Shown: piece after piece, positions 1-8,306 of the stretch
Position numbering within the stretch: the first letter of the stretch is position 1
Layout: every line of letters starts with the position of its first letter
NCBI GenBank assembly: GCA_038258425.1
Contig: JBBSPV010000021.1
Coordinates: 1-63,713 of the forward strand
Direction: 5' to 3'
Length of the DNA: 63,713 nucleotides
DNA from: DATLGB01 sp038258425
GTDB taxonomy: Bacteria > Actinomycetota > Thermoleophilia > Solirubrobacterales > Solirubrobacteraceae
Made by a program: the position numbers and the translations under genes
Notes under the pieces: model-generated
What the model was told of the DNA's origin: nothing
The model's input: the letters and a program-made list of their open reading frames with translations, nothing else
The model's database searches: none

Positions 1-54
1 CCCCCCCCCCCACCCCCCACCCCCCCGGGCCTGGAGGAGTTAGGGTGCCGCGAC

Positions 55-375
55 ATGATCATCTCGACCATGAACGACCTTCCCGGCTATGAGATCGAGG
101 AGGTCGAGGGCGAGGTCTTCGGGCTCACCGTGCGCTCCCGCAACGTCGGCTCGCAGATCGGCGCGAGCGTCAAGTCGCTCGTCGGCGGCGAGCTCAAGGG
201 CATGACGAAGATGCTGGCCGAGGGTCGCGACCACGCCACGGAGCGGCTCATCGAGGCCGCCGAGGCCAAGGGCGCGAACGCGATCATCGCCTTCCGCTTC
301 GACACCTCCGAGCTCGGCACCACCTGGACCGAGATCTGCGCCTACGGCACCGCCGTGCGCGCCCGCAAGGTGTAG
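55..375 (+). CDS. YbjQ/UPF0145 family protein
   Basis: A 106-residue cytosolic protein of the YbjQ (UPF0145) family, small proteins that pack as pentamer-like rings and are loosely described as heavy-metal-binding; the cellular role is unproven. The sequence shows the family pattern: an N-terminal LPGYEI segment, the RSRNVG motif around residues 28-33, a GGELKG turn and an AKGANAI segment near residue 72. The length is normal for the family. The ATG at 55 gives the typical MII-S/T-T start, and a GGAGGAG stretch lies about 15 nt upstream, a little far for a normal Shine-Dalgarno. The next gene is convergent and only 3 nt away. Family assignment is secure; function is not. Confidence 0.9.
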   Translation: MIISTMNDLPGYEIEEVEGEVFGLTVRSRNVGSQIGASVKSLVGGELKGMTKMLAEGRDHATERLIEAAEAKGANAIIAFRFDTSELGTTWTEICAYGTAVRARKV

Positions 376-378
376 CCG

Positions 379-1344
379 TCAGGTCAGGCGGCCGCGCCAG
401 CGCATCCCGAGCAGCGCGGCCACCGCGAGCAGGGCGAGGCCGACGCCGGCGAAGCCCGCGGTCGCCTCCTTGTGGCGCTCGCGGGTCCCGAGGCGGCTGC
501 CGAGCCGCTCGTAGACGGCGTTCAGGCGGCCCGAGTCGCTGACCTTGAAGAACTCGCCACCCGACTCACGGGCGATCCTGCGCAGCGACTTCGGATCGGG
601 TGGGACGGGGATCGTGTCGCCGTACGGGCTCTCGACGACGCCCCGCGGCGTTCCGAGCGCGACGGTGTAGATCGGCACGCCGAGCCGCTTGGCCGCCCGC
701 GCCACGCCCTCCGGGTCGCGGCCGCCCATCGCCTTGCCGTCCGAGAGCAGCACGATCGCGGCCGGCGGTTGGCGGCCCTTGGGTGGCGAGGCCGCGTCGG
801 GGTTGCGCCCGAGGGCCTGCAGCGCGCTGGCCAGTGCGTCGCCCGTCGCCGTGCCGCCGTCGGCCGAGAGCGAATCGAGCGTCGCGCGCACGAGGTCGCG
901 GTCGGTGGTCGGCGCCTGGGCCGTGTGCGGCGACGTCGAGTAGGCGACGATGCCGACCTTCGTCGGGCCGGGGACCCGGTCGAGGAAGGTCTGCGCGGCG
1001 TCCGTCGCGGCCCGCAGCCGGCTCGGCTTGACGTCCGTGGCCTCCATCGAGCCCGACGCGTCGGTGACGAGCATGACCGAGGCCTGCTCGACGGGAACCG
1101 CGACAGTGCGCTCGGGACGGGTCAGCGCGACCGCCAGCGCCGCCACCGCGAGCAGCAGCAGGCCGACCGGCAGCCGCCGGCGCCAGGCCGGAGGGCGCTC
1201 CAGCAGCCCGGCGAGCGTGCCGAGGGCCGGGAAGCGCACGGCGTAGCGGCGCCGGCGCCGCGCGGCGACCCGGTGCAGCAGGAACCCGAGCGGGATGACC
1301 GCGAGGGTGAGCAGAAACCACGGCGCGGCGAGCGAGAGGCTCAT
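379..1344 (-). CDS. BatA-like membrane-anchored VWA domain protein
   Basis: A 321-residue membrane protein with a von Willebrand factor A domain, last gene of a MoxR-DUF58-VWA operon. Residues 1-25 and about 58-76 are hydrophobic segments, as in BatA/BatB proteins, followed by a VWA domain with a complete MIDAS motif (DASGS at 95-99, TGD near 175 and a later SDG). A last hydrophobic helix lies near the C terminus, before a basic tail. MoxR-VWA systems are thought to act as chaperones or metal-insertion machines for membrane or secreted proteins; the client here is unknown. The ATG overlaps the DUF58 stop (ATGA), which fixes the start and excludes a longer in-frame extension that would run antiparallel to nothing recognisable. 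A paralogue lies at 7350-8306. Confidence 0.88.
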   Translation of the reverse strand: MSLSLAAPWFLLTLAVIPLGFLLHRVAARRRRRYAVRFPALGTLAGLLERPPAWRRRLPVGLLLLAVAALAVALTRPERTVAVPVEQASVMLVTDASGSMEATDVKPSRLRAATDAAQTFLDRVPGPTKVGIVAYSTSPHTAQAPTTDRDLVRATLDSLSADGGTATGDALASALQALGRNPDAASPPKGRQPPAAIVLLSDGKAMGGRDPEGVARAAKRLGVPIYTVALGTPRGVVESPYGDTIPVPPDPKSLRRIARESGGEFFKVSDSGRLNAVYERLGSRLGTRERHKEATAGFAGVGLALLAVAALLGMRWRGRLT

Positions 1345-2252
1345 CCGCGGCGCCTCGCCAGGCCGCGACCGAGGCCGCGCAGCCAGTCCCCGCCGCTCGA
1401 GAGCGTCACGTGGCGCGCCCCGGCCCGCCGCACGGACGCCGCGACCTCGAGCGCCCGCGCCCGCTCGGCGGTCGCGAAGCGCTCGCGCAGGCGGGGCGAT
1501 GACAGGTCGACGGTGAGCTGGCGACCGGTCTCCGGATCGACGAACACGGTCGTCCCGGCGTCGGGCAGCTCGCTCTCCCGCGGGTCGCCGACCTCGACGC
1601 AGACGACCTCGTGGCGCGAGCACAGCGTCTTCAGCGGGCGCTCCCACCCCTCGTAGTCGCGGAAGTCCGAGACGATCACCACGAGGCCGGCGCGCCGCGC
1701 GAGCCGCGTGAGCCGCCGCAGCGCCCGCTCGAGCGCGTGCGGGTCGCTCTGCCCGTCGGGGGCGACGCCGCGCTCGAGGGCGGCGCGCACGCCGATCATC
1801 GCGCGACGGCCGCCGCGCGGGGCGACGAGCTCCGTCTCCGAGCCGCCGAAGACGAGCATGCCGATCCGCCCCGCCCGCCGCAGCGCCATGCGTCCGACGA
1901 CGCGGGCGACGCCCTCCGCGACGTCGGACTTCAGGCGGTCCTGGGTCCCGAAGGCCATGGAGGCCGAGACGTCCACGACGACCCACGTCGTCAGTGCCCG
2001 CTCGGGCACCTGCTGGCGCACGTACGCCTCGCCGGTGCGCGCGGTGGCGGCCGGGTCGAGCTGGCGGACGTCGTCCCCGATCACGTAGGGCCGCAGCTGA
2101 GCGATCTCCGTGCCCGTCCCGACCCCGGCGGCGCGGTGCTCGCCGGGCAGGCGGCCCTCGATGCGCCGCGCGATGGCGACGTCGATCGTGCGCATGGCAC
2201 TGTCCGGGAGCGGTCCCGGGCCCTGCCGTGCTGTCGGCCTGACGAGCGCCAC
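1341..2252 (-). CDS. DUF58 domain protein with VWA-like fold
   Basis: A DUF58 protein of up to 303 residues, the usual partner of MoxR ATPases. It carries the DUF58 signature (YVIGDDVRQLD, residues 56-66, then ATART) followed by a VWA-like domain whose metal site begins with DVSAS at 94-98. It lacks predicted membrane helices, so it is probably a peripheral or soluble partner of the VWA membrane proteins. The GTG at 2252 lies 7 nt after the moxR stop; an ATG at 2195 (MRTIDVAIARR) matches the usual family N terminus and may be the true start. The 3' end overlaps the VWA gene by 4 nt, so translation is coupled. Confidence 0.88.
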   Translation of the reverse strand: MALVRPTARQGPGPLPDSAMRTIDVAIARRIEGRLPGEHRAAGVGTGTEIAQLRPYVIGDDVRQLDPAATARTGEAYVRQQVPERALTTWVVVDVSASMAFGTQDRLKSDVAEGVARVVGRMALRRAGRIGMLVFGGSETELVAPRGGRRAMIGVRAALERGVAPDGQSDPHALERALRRLTRLARRAGLVVIVSDFRDYEGWERPLKTLCSRHEVVCVEVGDPRESELPDAGTTVFVDPETGRQLTVDLSSPRLRERFATAERARALEVAASVRRAGARHVTLSSGGDWLRGLGRGLARRRG

Positions 2253-2259
2253 GGCCGGG

Positions 2260-3324
2260 TCAGCGCGCTCGGACCGCTCCGGACGCGGGCGCGGTCTCGT
2301 CGTCCTGCGGGTCGACCGCCGCGAACACGCGCTCGAGCAGCTCGTCCGGGGTGATCCCGTCCGCGAGCGCCTCGTAGGAGAGGACGAGCCGGTGGCGCAG
2401 GACGTCGAGGGCGACGTCGCGCACGTCGCGCGAGGTCGCGTAGTCGCGCCCGCGCAGCAGCGCCAGGGCGCGCGCGGCCTGCGCGAGGCCGATCGGCCCG
2501 CGGGGGCTGGCGCCGTACTCGATCATCGTCGCGAGGTCGGCGAGCCCGTAGCGATCCGGGTGGCGGGTCGCGTCGGCGAGCCGGACCGCGTAGCCGACCA
2601 CCCGGCGATCGACGAACACCCGGGCGGCGAGCTCGCGGAAGCCGTCGAGCTCGCCGATGTGCATGACCTCGCGGACGGCCGGCGCGACGTCGAGCGCCTG
2701 CTCGACGACCGCGGCCTCGTCGCCGAGCGACGGGTAGTCGACCACGAGCTTGAACAGGAAGCGGTCCAGCTGCGCCTCGGGCAGCTGGTAGGTGCCCTCG
2801 GACTCGATCGGATTCTGCGTCGCGAGCACGAGGAACGGCGTCGGTACGGGGTAGCTCTGGCCGCCGAGCGTGACCTGCTGCTCCTGCATGACCTCGAGCA
2901 GCGCCGACTGGACTTTCGCCGGCGCGCGGTTGATCTCGTCCGCGAGCAGCAGGTTGCCGAACACGGGGCCGAGCTCCGTCTGGAACTGGCCGGTGTCCGG
3001 GCGCCAGATGCGGGTGCCGACGAGGTCGGCGGGCACGAGGTCGGGCGTGAACTGCACACGGCTGAACGAGCCCCCGAGGACCCGCGCGAGCGTGCGCACC
3101 GTGAGCGTCTTGGCCAGGCCCGGCACGCCCTCGAGCAGGACGTGGCCGCCGACGAGCAGGGCGACGAGCAGCTTCTCGAGCATGTTGTCCTGCCCGACGA
3201 CGACGCGCTTGGTCTCGTAGAGGACGGACTCGAGCGAGCGGCGCGGATCGGCGCTGCTCGCGGCCGGCGGCGCCGGCGGCTCGTCGCCGCCGTCGACGGC
3301 GCTCAGTCGCGAGGGGTCGGTCAT
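2260..3324 (-). CDS. MoxR family AAA+ ATPase
   Basis: A 354-residue AAA+ ATPase of the MoxR family, which uses ATP hydrolysis to remodel or mature client proteins with VWA partners. Walker A is GVPGLAKT (66-73), Walker B is LLLADE (125-130) with the family INRAPAK sequence directly after, and sensor 1 is in TQNPIE near 180. The first 30 residues are a low-complexity Pro/Ala/Ser leader. It is the first gene of the operon and is divergent from a two-component system. The hexamer TAGCCT lies 7 nt before the ATG, with no Shine-Dalgarno, consistent with a leaderless transcript. The client is unknown. Confidence 0.93.
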   Translation of the reverse strand: MTDPSRLSAVDGGDEPPAPPAASSADPRRSLESVLYETKRVVVGQDNMLEKLLVALLVGGHVLLEGVPGLAKTLTVRTLARVLGGSFSRVQFTPDLVPADLVGTRIWRPDTGQFQTELGPVFGNLLLADEINRAPAKVQSALLEVMQEQQVTLGGQSYPVPTPFLVLATQNPIESEGTYQLPEAQLDRFLFKLVVDYPSLGDEAAVVEQALDVAPAVREVMHIGELDGFRELAARVFVDRRVVGYAVRLADATRHPDRYGLADLATMIEYGASPRGPIGLAQAARALALLRGRDYATSRDVRDVALDVLRHRLVLSYEALADGITPDELLERVFAAVDPQDDETAPASGAVRAR

Positions 3325-3355
3325 CGGTCAGAGGCTAGGGACGGCGCCGTCAACG

Positions 3356-3397
3356 GGGCGTAAGTCGGTGGCGTCGTCTTACCCCGTCCTTACGCCC
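3356..3397. promoter_or_regulatory. Candidate OmpR-type operator between moxR and the two-component system
   Basis: The 91-bp divergent intergenic region holds CTTACCCC (3378-3385) and CTTACGCC (3389-3396), two direct repeats with exactly 11-bp spacing, plus GGGCGTAAG (3356-3364), which is a perfect inverted copy of CTTACGCCC (3389-3397). Tandem half-sites one helical turn apart are typical of OmpR/PhoB-family regulators, and the neighbouring regulator belongs to that family. Autoregulation, and possible control of the moxR operon, is inferred. Confidence 0.45.
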
Positions 3398-3415
3398 TCG
3401 GCGCACACTCGGCGC

Positions 3416-4075
3416 ATGCGCGTGTTGATCGCCGAGGACGAGGCGCGGGTGGCCGCCGCGCTGGCCCGCGGGCTGCGACGCGAGGGCCTGGCCGTCGACG
3501 TCGCCCCCGACGGCGGCGAGGCGCTGTACAAGGCCCGGGTGACGCCCTACGCGGTCGTCGTGCTCGACCGGGACCTCCCGCGGGTGCACGGCGACGAGGT
3601 CTGCCGGAGGCTCAACGCGGAGCAGCCGGACACGAAGGTCCTCATGGTCACCGCCGCCCGCTCGGTCGGCGACAGGATCGAGGGCCTCGGGCTCGGGGCG
3701 GACGACTACCTGACCAAGCCGTTCGCCTTCGGGGAGCTCGTGGCGCGGGTGCGCGCGCTGGGCCGCCGCGCCGGCTCGGCCCGGCCACCGGTGCTCGAAC
3801 ACGGCGACGTGGCGCTCGACACCGCGACGCGCGAGGCGACGCGCGCCGGGCGCCCGCTCGGCCTGACGCCCAAGGAGGCCGGCGTGCTCGAGGCGCTGCT
3901 GAGCGCCGAAGGCGCGGTGCTGAGCGCCGAGCAGCTGCTCGCGCGCGTGTGGGACGAGCACGCCGACCCGTTCACCAACACCGTCCGCATGACAATGGTC
4001 ACGCTGCGTCGCAAGCTCGCCGAGCCCGCGGTCATCCACACCGTTCTCGGCGCGGGGTACCGGCTTGGGCGTTAG
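3416..4075 (+). CDS. OmpR/PhoB family response regulator
   Basis: A 219-residue response regulator. The receiver domain has the acidic pocket (EDE at 7-9), the phospho-acceptor Asp51 (VVLDRDLP), the switch Thr79 and the conserved Lys101 (TKPF). Residues from about 128 form an OmpR-type winged helix (LTPKEAGVLEALL; the recognition region follows TNTVRMTMVTLRRKL). The start is the ATG giving MRVLIAEDE; an upstream in-frame ATG would add 16 residues unlike the family. The stop overlaps the kinase start by 11 nt, so the two are co-translated. A pair of direct repeats upstream may be its own binding site. Confidence 0.93.
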   Translation: MRVLIAEDEARVAAALARGLRREGLAVDVAPDGGEALYKARVTPYAVVVLDRDLPRVHGDEVCRRLNAEQPDTKVLMVTAARSVGDRIEGLGLGADDYLTKPFAFGELVARVRALGRRAGSARPPVLEHGDVALDTATREATRAGRPLGLTPKEAGVLEALLSAEGAVLSAEQLLARVWDEHADPFTNTVRMTMVTLRRKLAEPAVIHTVLGAGYRLGR

Positions 4076-5045
4076 GGCCCGCCTGACCCTCGTCTACGGC
4101 GCGGTCTTCCTCGCCGGTACGGCCCTCGTGCTCGTCACGAGCTGGGTACTCGTGTCCGGGCACCTGCACCGGACGCTGACCGACGTGGCGGCCGACGACG
4201 CCACGCGCTCCCTCGCCGGCTCCTACGGGCTGGTGCTCGCCGGGCTCGCGCTCGTGTCCGCGGCCTTCGGCTGGCTCGTCGCCGGGCGGGTGCTGCGGCC
4301 GCTGCAGGCGACGCTCGAGCGCCAGACGGCACTCGTGGCCGCGCAGCAGCAGTTCATCGCCAACGCGAGCCACGAGCTGCGCAGCCCGCTCACCGTCATC
4401 CGCACGGAGGCGGACGTGACGCTCGCCGACCCGCGCGCGAGCGAGGCCGACCTGCGGCGGATGGGGCGGATCGTGCTGGAGGCGACGGAGCGCACGGACG
4501 CCCTGCTCGACGCGCTGCTCGTGCTCGCGTCGAGCCGCCGGGAGTTGCGCGGCGCCGGCACCGTCGACCTCGCCCGGGCGGCGCGGCGGGCGGTCGCGCA
4601 CGCCGGCCCGGAGGCGGCGGAGGCGCGGATCGACGTCGAGCTCGAGGCCGGGCCGGCGCTCGCCCCCGGCGACGACGCGCTGCTGGAGCGGCTGGTCGTC
4701 AACCTCGTCGAGAACGCCGTGCGCCACAACCGGCCGGGCGGCCGGGTCGCGGTGCGGACGACGAGCGGGCCGGAGGGGGCGGTCCTCGGCGTGGTCAACG
4801 ACGGCCCGCGGATCGACCCGGCCGACCTCGGCCGGCTCACCGAGCCGTTCGAGCGCCTCGACCGCACGGGCGTCCGCAGCGGCACCGGCCTCGGCCTCTC
4901 CGTCGTCGCCGCGGTGCTCGAGGCCCACGGCGGCCGGCTGCAACTCGAGGCGCGTCCCGAGGGCGGCCTCGACGTGGTCGTCCGGCTGCCCGCCGCGAGC
5001 GTCGGGACGGGCGCGCCGGCACCCGACTCCGTCGCGTCGCGCTAG
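4065..5045 (+). CDS. Sensor histidine kinase
   Basis: A 326-residue membrane sensor kinase that pairs with the upstream regulator. Two membrane helices (about 8-30 and 55-77) bracket a loop of only about 25 residues, so it probably senses a membrane or cell-envelope signal rather than a ligand bound by a large outer domain. The HisKA box has His103 (ASHELRSPL), the N box is NLVENAVRHN, and the later ATP-lid glycine motif is GTGLGLS. The linker between helix 2 and HisKA is very short, so a full HAMP domain is not evident. The start is a TTG inside the regulator's last codons; no other plausible start precedes the first helix. Confidence 0.9.
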   Translation: MGVRARLTLVYGAVFLAGTALVLVTSWVLVSGHLHRTLTDVAADDATRSLAGSYGLVLAGLALVSAAFGWLVAGRVLRPLQATLERQTALVAAQQQFIANASHELRSPLTVIRTEADVTLADPRASEADLRRMGRIVLEATERTDALLDALLVLASSRRELRGAGTVDLARAARRAVAHAGPEAAEARIDVELEAGPALAPGDDALLERLVVNLVENAVRHNRPGGRVAVRTTSGPEGAVLGVVNDGPRIDPADLGRLTEPFERLDRTGVRSGTGLGLSVVAAVLEAHGGRLQLEARPEGGLDVVVRLPAASVGTGAPAPDSVASR

Positions 5046-5248
5046 AGCTCGCGCTGCGGGTCCGCGGCCGGGCGGGCCGGCGGACGGTGGCAGTCGCGCC
5101 CGGCGAGATGGGCCCTGACCGACCGCTCGCTCGCGACCCGGTCCGCGGTGGCCACGGTACCGCCGACGTGGGCGATGCCGCCGAGGCCGGCCCCGAGGAG
5201 GCCGAGCCCGATCAGGCCGGCGGCGAGGACGGCGCGCATGGCCGCCAT
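5042..5248 (-). CDS. Small hypothetical membrane-anchored protein
   Basis: A 68-residue ORF starting MAAMRAVLAAGLIGLG, with one Gly/Ala/Leu-rich hydrophobic helix (about 5-28) and a polar, Arg- and Pro-rich tail. It could be a signal-anchored small protein, perhaps facing outward. It overlaps the kinase stop by 4 nt on the opposite strand. I do not recognise a family. Codon third positions are G/C-rich, as in real genes here, but the ORF is short and could be chance. Confidence 0.4.
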   Translation of the reverse strand: MAAMRAVLAAGLIGLGLLGAGLGGIAHVGGTVATADRVASERSVRAHLAGRDCHRPPARPAADPQREL

Positions 5249-5301
5249 GCAAGCCGTGCCGGGTGAAGCGCGGCTAAGCCGCGGCGGCGGGGCGCCACCC
5301 C

Positions 5302-6363
5302 TCAGACGCGCGGATCGGAGCGCTCGAAGGCCGCGGCGACCCGGGCCGTCTCGCGGTCGTCCTGCAGGCGCGTGCGGATGCGGCTGAAGGCGACGAGGCC
5401 GAGGATGGCCGGCAGCCCGAGCTGGAACACGCGGTAGGCGAGGACCGCCGCGGTGGCCAGCGCGACCGGCGCGCCGTAGAGCGCGAGCATGCCGATCAGC
5501 CCGCCCTCCGTGCCGCCCAGCCCACCCGGCGTCGGGATCAGCGCCCCGGCCTGCCCGAGCACGTAGGCCAGCACGAAGGCCCCGAGCGGTGGACCGCCGC
5601 CGCCGAAAGCCTGGAAGCCGGCCCCCAGGGCGGCGACGTCGAAGCCGAGGAAGCCGATGCAGCCGCCGATCACGAGCGGGTCGCCCCCACGGAGCAGGCG
5701 CCCGCTCTCGCGCACGCCGGCGCGCAGCAGCGTGGCCAGGCGCGCGAAGGCGCGCGTCAGCTTGTTGCGCCCCTCCTCGGCGTCCGGGTGCGGCAGGCGG
5801 CCGACCTCGGCCATCCCGGCGACGACGAGCGCGGCGAGTGCGGCCGGCAGCCACGTCCCGAGCCATCCCGGTGACCCGGGCAGCACGCCGGCCCCCGTGA
5901 GCGTGCCGAAGACGATCAGGGCGGCGAAGCTCGCGAGGCTCGTGAGCAGGAACAGCGCGGCGGAACGCGGCGCGGCGAAGCGCACCGGCACCCCCGCGCG
6001 GCGCAGCACGACGGCGCCGAGCGCCGGACCGCCGACCCCGCCGGTGGGCAGCAGGACGTTGGAGCCCTGCTCGGCCATGCCGAGGTTCCAAGCGCCCCGC
6101 CACGGAAGACGGCGGGAGAGCGTCCCGCGCACCGCCGCGACATAGCTCAGGGTCGAGGCGAACGCGGAGACGAAGGTCACCGCGAGCCAGGCCGGCTCGG
6201 CGCTGGCGAAGCGCTCGCGGACCTCGTCGAGGCCCGGGAGCACGCTGACCACGAGCCCGAGGATCACGATGACGACCAGCAGGCCGGCCGCGCGGCGCAG
6301 CAGGTCGCGGGTGCGGGGGACGTCGGCGTCCACGGTCTCGACGTGGCCGCCGTCGGGATTCAT
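5302..6363 (-). CDS. Lysylphosphatidylglycerol synthetase-like (UPF0104) integral membrane protein
   Basis: A 353-residue protein with about eight membrane helices, resembling the flippase-type domain of MprF/AglD (the LPG synthase transmembrane region). Family marks include a GGVGGPALGA turn near residue 110 and the loop PTPGGLGGTEGG near 278, both conserved in UPF0104 proteins. No soluble lysyl-transfer domain is present, so it may flip a lipid rather than make lysyl-PG. The gene is divergent from the transporter at 6411 and stands alone. The substrate cannot be read from sequence. Confidence 0.8.
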   Translation of the reverse strand: MNPDGGHVETVDADVPRTRDLLRRAAGLLVVIVILGLVVSVLPGLDEVRERFASAEPAWLAVTFVSAFASTLSYVAAVRGTLSRRLPWRGAWNLGMAEQGSNVLLPTGGVGGPALGAVVLRRAGVPVRFAAPRSAALFLLTSLASFAALIVFGTLTGAGVLPGSPGWLGTWLPAALAALVVAGMAEVGRLPHPDAEEGRNKLTRAFARLATLLRAGVRESGRLLRGGDPLVIGGCIGFLGFDVAALGAGFQAFGGGGPPLGAFVLAYVLGQAGALIPTPGGLGGTEGGLIGMLALYGAPVALATAAVLAYRVFQLGLPAILGLVAFSRIRTRLQDDRETARVAAAFERSDPRV

Positions 6364-6410
6364 GCGAAGGAGTTCTACCGGTCCGTCGCCGAACGGCCTA
6401 GGTTGGCGAG

Positions 6411-7334
6411 ATGGGCGTCTCGCTGGCCGTCGGCCTGGGCCTCATCTGTGCGCTGCTCTCCGCGCTCGCGACGAACCTCGCGTTCCTCTTGAAGTACAAG
6501 GGCGCGGTCGCCGCCCCCGACGTCCGCATGCGCCACCTGCTGCGCAGCGCGATCGACCTCTTCCGCTCCAAGTGGTGGAGCATCGGCTGGGGCGTGGCGG
6601 TGGTCGGGTTCGCGCTGCACGTGGCCGCGCTCACCCTCGCCCCCATCTCGGTCGGGCAGGCGGTGCTCGCCGGCGGCCTGGTCTTCCTCGCCGTGCTCTC
6701 CGAGCGCTTCTTCGGCTTCGACCTCCGGGCGCGTCAGTGGCTCGGGATCGGCCTCGTGGCGCTCTCGCTCGCCGTCCTGACGTTGACCGGCGGCGGCGGC
6801 GGGCAGGCGCACTCCGGCTACTCCATCGCCGGGATGATCGTCTTCGAGGGCATCGGCGTCGGCATCGGCCTGCTGCTCGTCGTCACCCATCTCGTCGATC
6901 GCATCCCCGTGCAGCGCGGCCTCCTGCTCGGGGTGGCCGCCGGGCTCGGCTTCGGCGTCTCCGACGTGGCGATCAAGGCGCTGTCGGGCGACCTCGGCAG
7001 CGGGGCGCTCGGACTGCTGAGCCCGTGGACCGCGGTCATCGTGACCGCGGCGATCTTCTCGTTCTTCGCCTCCGCCCGCAGCCTGCAGATCGGGGACGGC
7101 GTGGCGGTCATCGCCGTCACCTCCGTCGCGGCGAACCTCTCGGCGATCATCGCCGGCCTGGCGGTCTTCGGCGACCGGGTCGGCCACGACCCGTTCCTCA
7201 TCCTCGTGCGCCTCGCGGCGTTCGCGCTGATCCTCGTCGGGTCCGCGCTGATCCCGGCGCCCGTGCGCGTGGGTGAGGCGCTGGACGAGTCGCCCGCCGC
7301 GCCCGTCCCCGCCGCGCCCGTCAGCCCCGCCTGA
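6411..7334 (+). CDS. DMT/EamA-like transporter
   Basis: A 307-residue integral membrane protein with about nine to ten helices in two halves, of the drug/metabolite transporter superfamily. The N-terminal half contains the APISVGQAVLAGG and LVFLAVLSERFF segments seen in NIPA/EamA-like proteins. The C terminus is a short Ala/Pro-rich tail. TAGGTT lies 6 nt before the ATG and no Shine-Dalgarno is present, suggesting a leaderless mRNA. The gene is monocistronic, divergent from 6363 and convergent with the VWA gene at 7350. The substrate is unknown. Confidence 0.8.
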   Translation: MGVSLAVGLGLICALLSALATNLAFLLKYKGAVAAPDVRMRHLLRSAIDLFRSKWWSIGWGVAVVGFALHVAALTLAPISVGQAVLAGGLVFLAVLSERFFGFDLRARQWLGIGLVALSLAVLTLTGGGGGQAHSGYSIAGMIVFEGIGVGIGLLLVVTHLVDRIPVQRGLLLGVAAGLGFGVSDVAIKALSGDLGSGALGLLSPWTAVIVTAAIFSFFASARSLQIGDGVAVIAVTSVAANLSAIIAGLAVFGDRVGHDPFLILVRLAAFALILVGSALIPAPVRVGEALDESPAAPVPAAPVSPA

Positions 7335-7349
7335 GCGCGAACCGCGCGG

Positions 7350-8306
7350 CTAGGGCAGGCGGCCGAACCAGAACAGGCTCATGGCGCCGCCGGCCACGAG
7401 CAGCGCGAGGCCACCACCGGCGAAGCCCGCGGTGATCTGGCGCGGCTCCCGCTTGCGGGCGATCTGGGTACCGAGGCGCTCGTAGACCGCCGACAGCCGT
7501 CCCGCGGACTGCACGTCGAAGCTCCGGCCGCCCGACGTCTGCGCGATCCGCTCCAGCGTGGCCGGATCGGGCGGAACGGTCTGCACGCCGGTCGTCCCGT
7601 CGCGGTTGCGCTTCGGGATCGTCCCCTCCGGCGTGCCGAGCGAGACGGTGTAGATCGGCACCCGGGCCTTGCGCGCCGCCTGGGCGACGGGCACCGGGTC
7701 GCGACCCCGGACGGACTTGCCGTCGGAGAGCAGGACGATGGCTGCGGGCGGCGGCTTCGCACCCTGCGGCGCCTGGCGCGCGACGTTGAGCGCGAGCTGG
7801 AGCGCGTCCCCGGTCGCCGTGCTGCCCGCGGGCGTCACGCGCGCGAGCGCCGCCCTGACCGCCCGGTGGTCCGCGGTCGGCGCCTGGAGCACGCGGGCGC
7901 CCTGGTTGTAGGCGATGGCGCCGACCTTGACCCGCTTCGGGACCTGGTCGAGGAACAGGCCCGCCGCGCGGCGCGCGGCGTCGAGCCGCGTCGGCGCGAC
8001 GTCCTGCGCCGCCATGGAGCCCGACTGGTCCGTGACGAGCAGGATCCGGGCCTGGTCCACGGGCACGGCCACGGTGACCTGCGGCCGCGACAGGGCGACG
8101 ACGAGCACGACGAGCGCCAGCGCGTAGGCCAGCATGGGCGCATGCCGCCGCCAGCGCGGACGCTCGGGCGCCACGGAGGGCAGCAGCGCCGGGCTCGCGA
8201 AGGCCGCGCGGCCGAGCCGGGCGCCGCGCTCGTGGCGGACGTAGAGCCACACCAGCAGCGGCGCCCCGAGGAGCAGCAGCAGGAACAGCGGGGCCTGGAG
8301 GCTCAC
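7350..8306 (-). CDS. VWA domain membrane protein coupled to HtrA
   Basis: A 318-residue BatA-like protein, paralogous along its length to the VWA protein at 379-1344. It has an N-terminal helix (about 5-24), a second helix (58-74), a MIDAS motif DQSGS (93-97) with later TGD and SDG elements, and a C-terminal helix. The two share the PVDQA/PVEQA lead-in, the VPPDP motif and the GRL-AVYERLG segment near the end. This copy sits apart from moxR and overlaps htrA by 4 nt (ATGA), so the membrane VWA protein is made together with a periplasmic-type protease. That pairing suggests a shared role in envelope protein quality control (inference). Confidence 0.87.
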   Translation of the reverse strand: MSLQAPLFLLLLLGAPLLVWLYVRHERGARLGRAAFASPALLPSVAPERPRWRRHAPMLAYALALVVLVVALSRPQVTVAVPVDQARILLVTDQSGSMAAQDVAPTRLDAARRAAGLFLDQVPKRVKVGAIAYNQGARVLQAPTADHRAVRAALARVTPAGSTATGDALQLALNVARQAPQGAKPPPAAIVLLSDGKSVRGRDPVPVAQAARKARVPIYTVSLGTPEGTIPKRNRDGTTGVQTVPPDPATLERIAQTSGGRSFDVQSAGRLSAVYERLGTQIARKREPRQITAGFAGGGLALLVAGGAMSLFWFGRLP

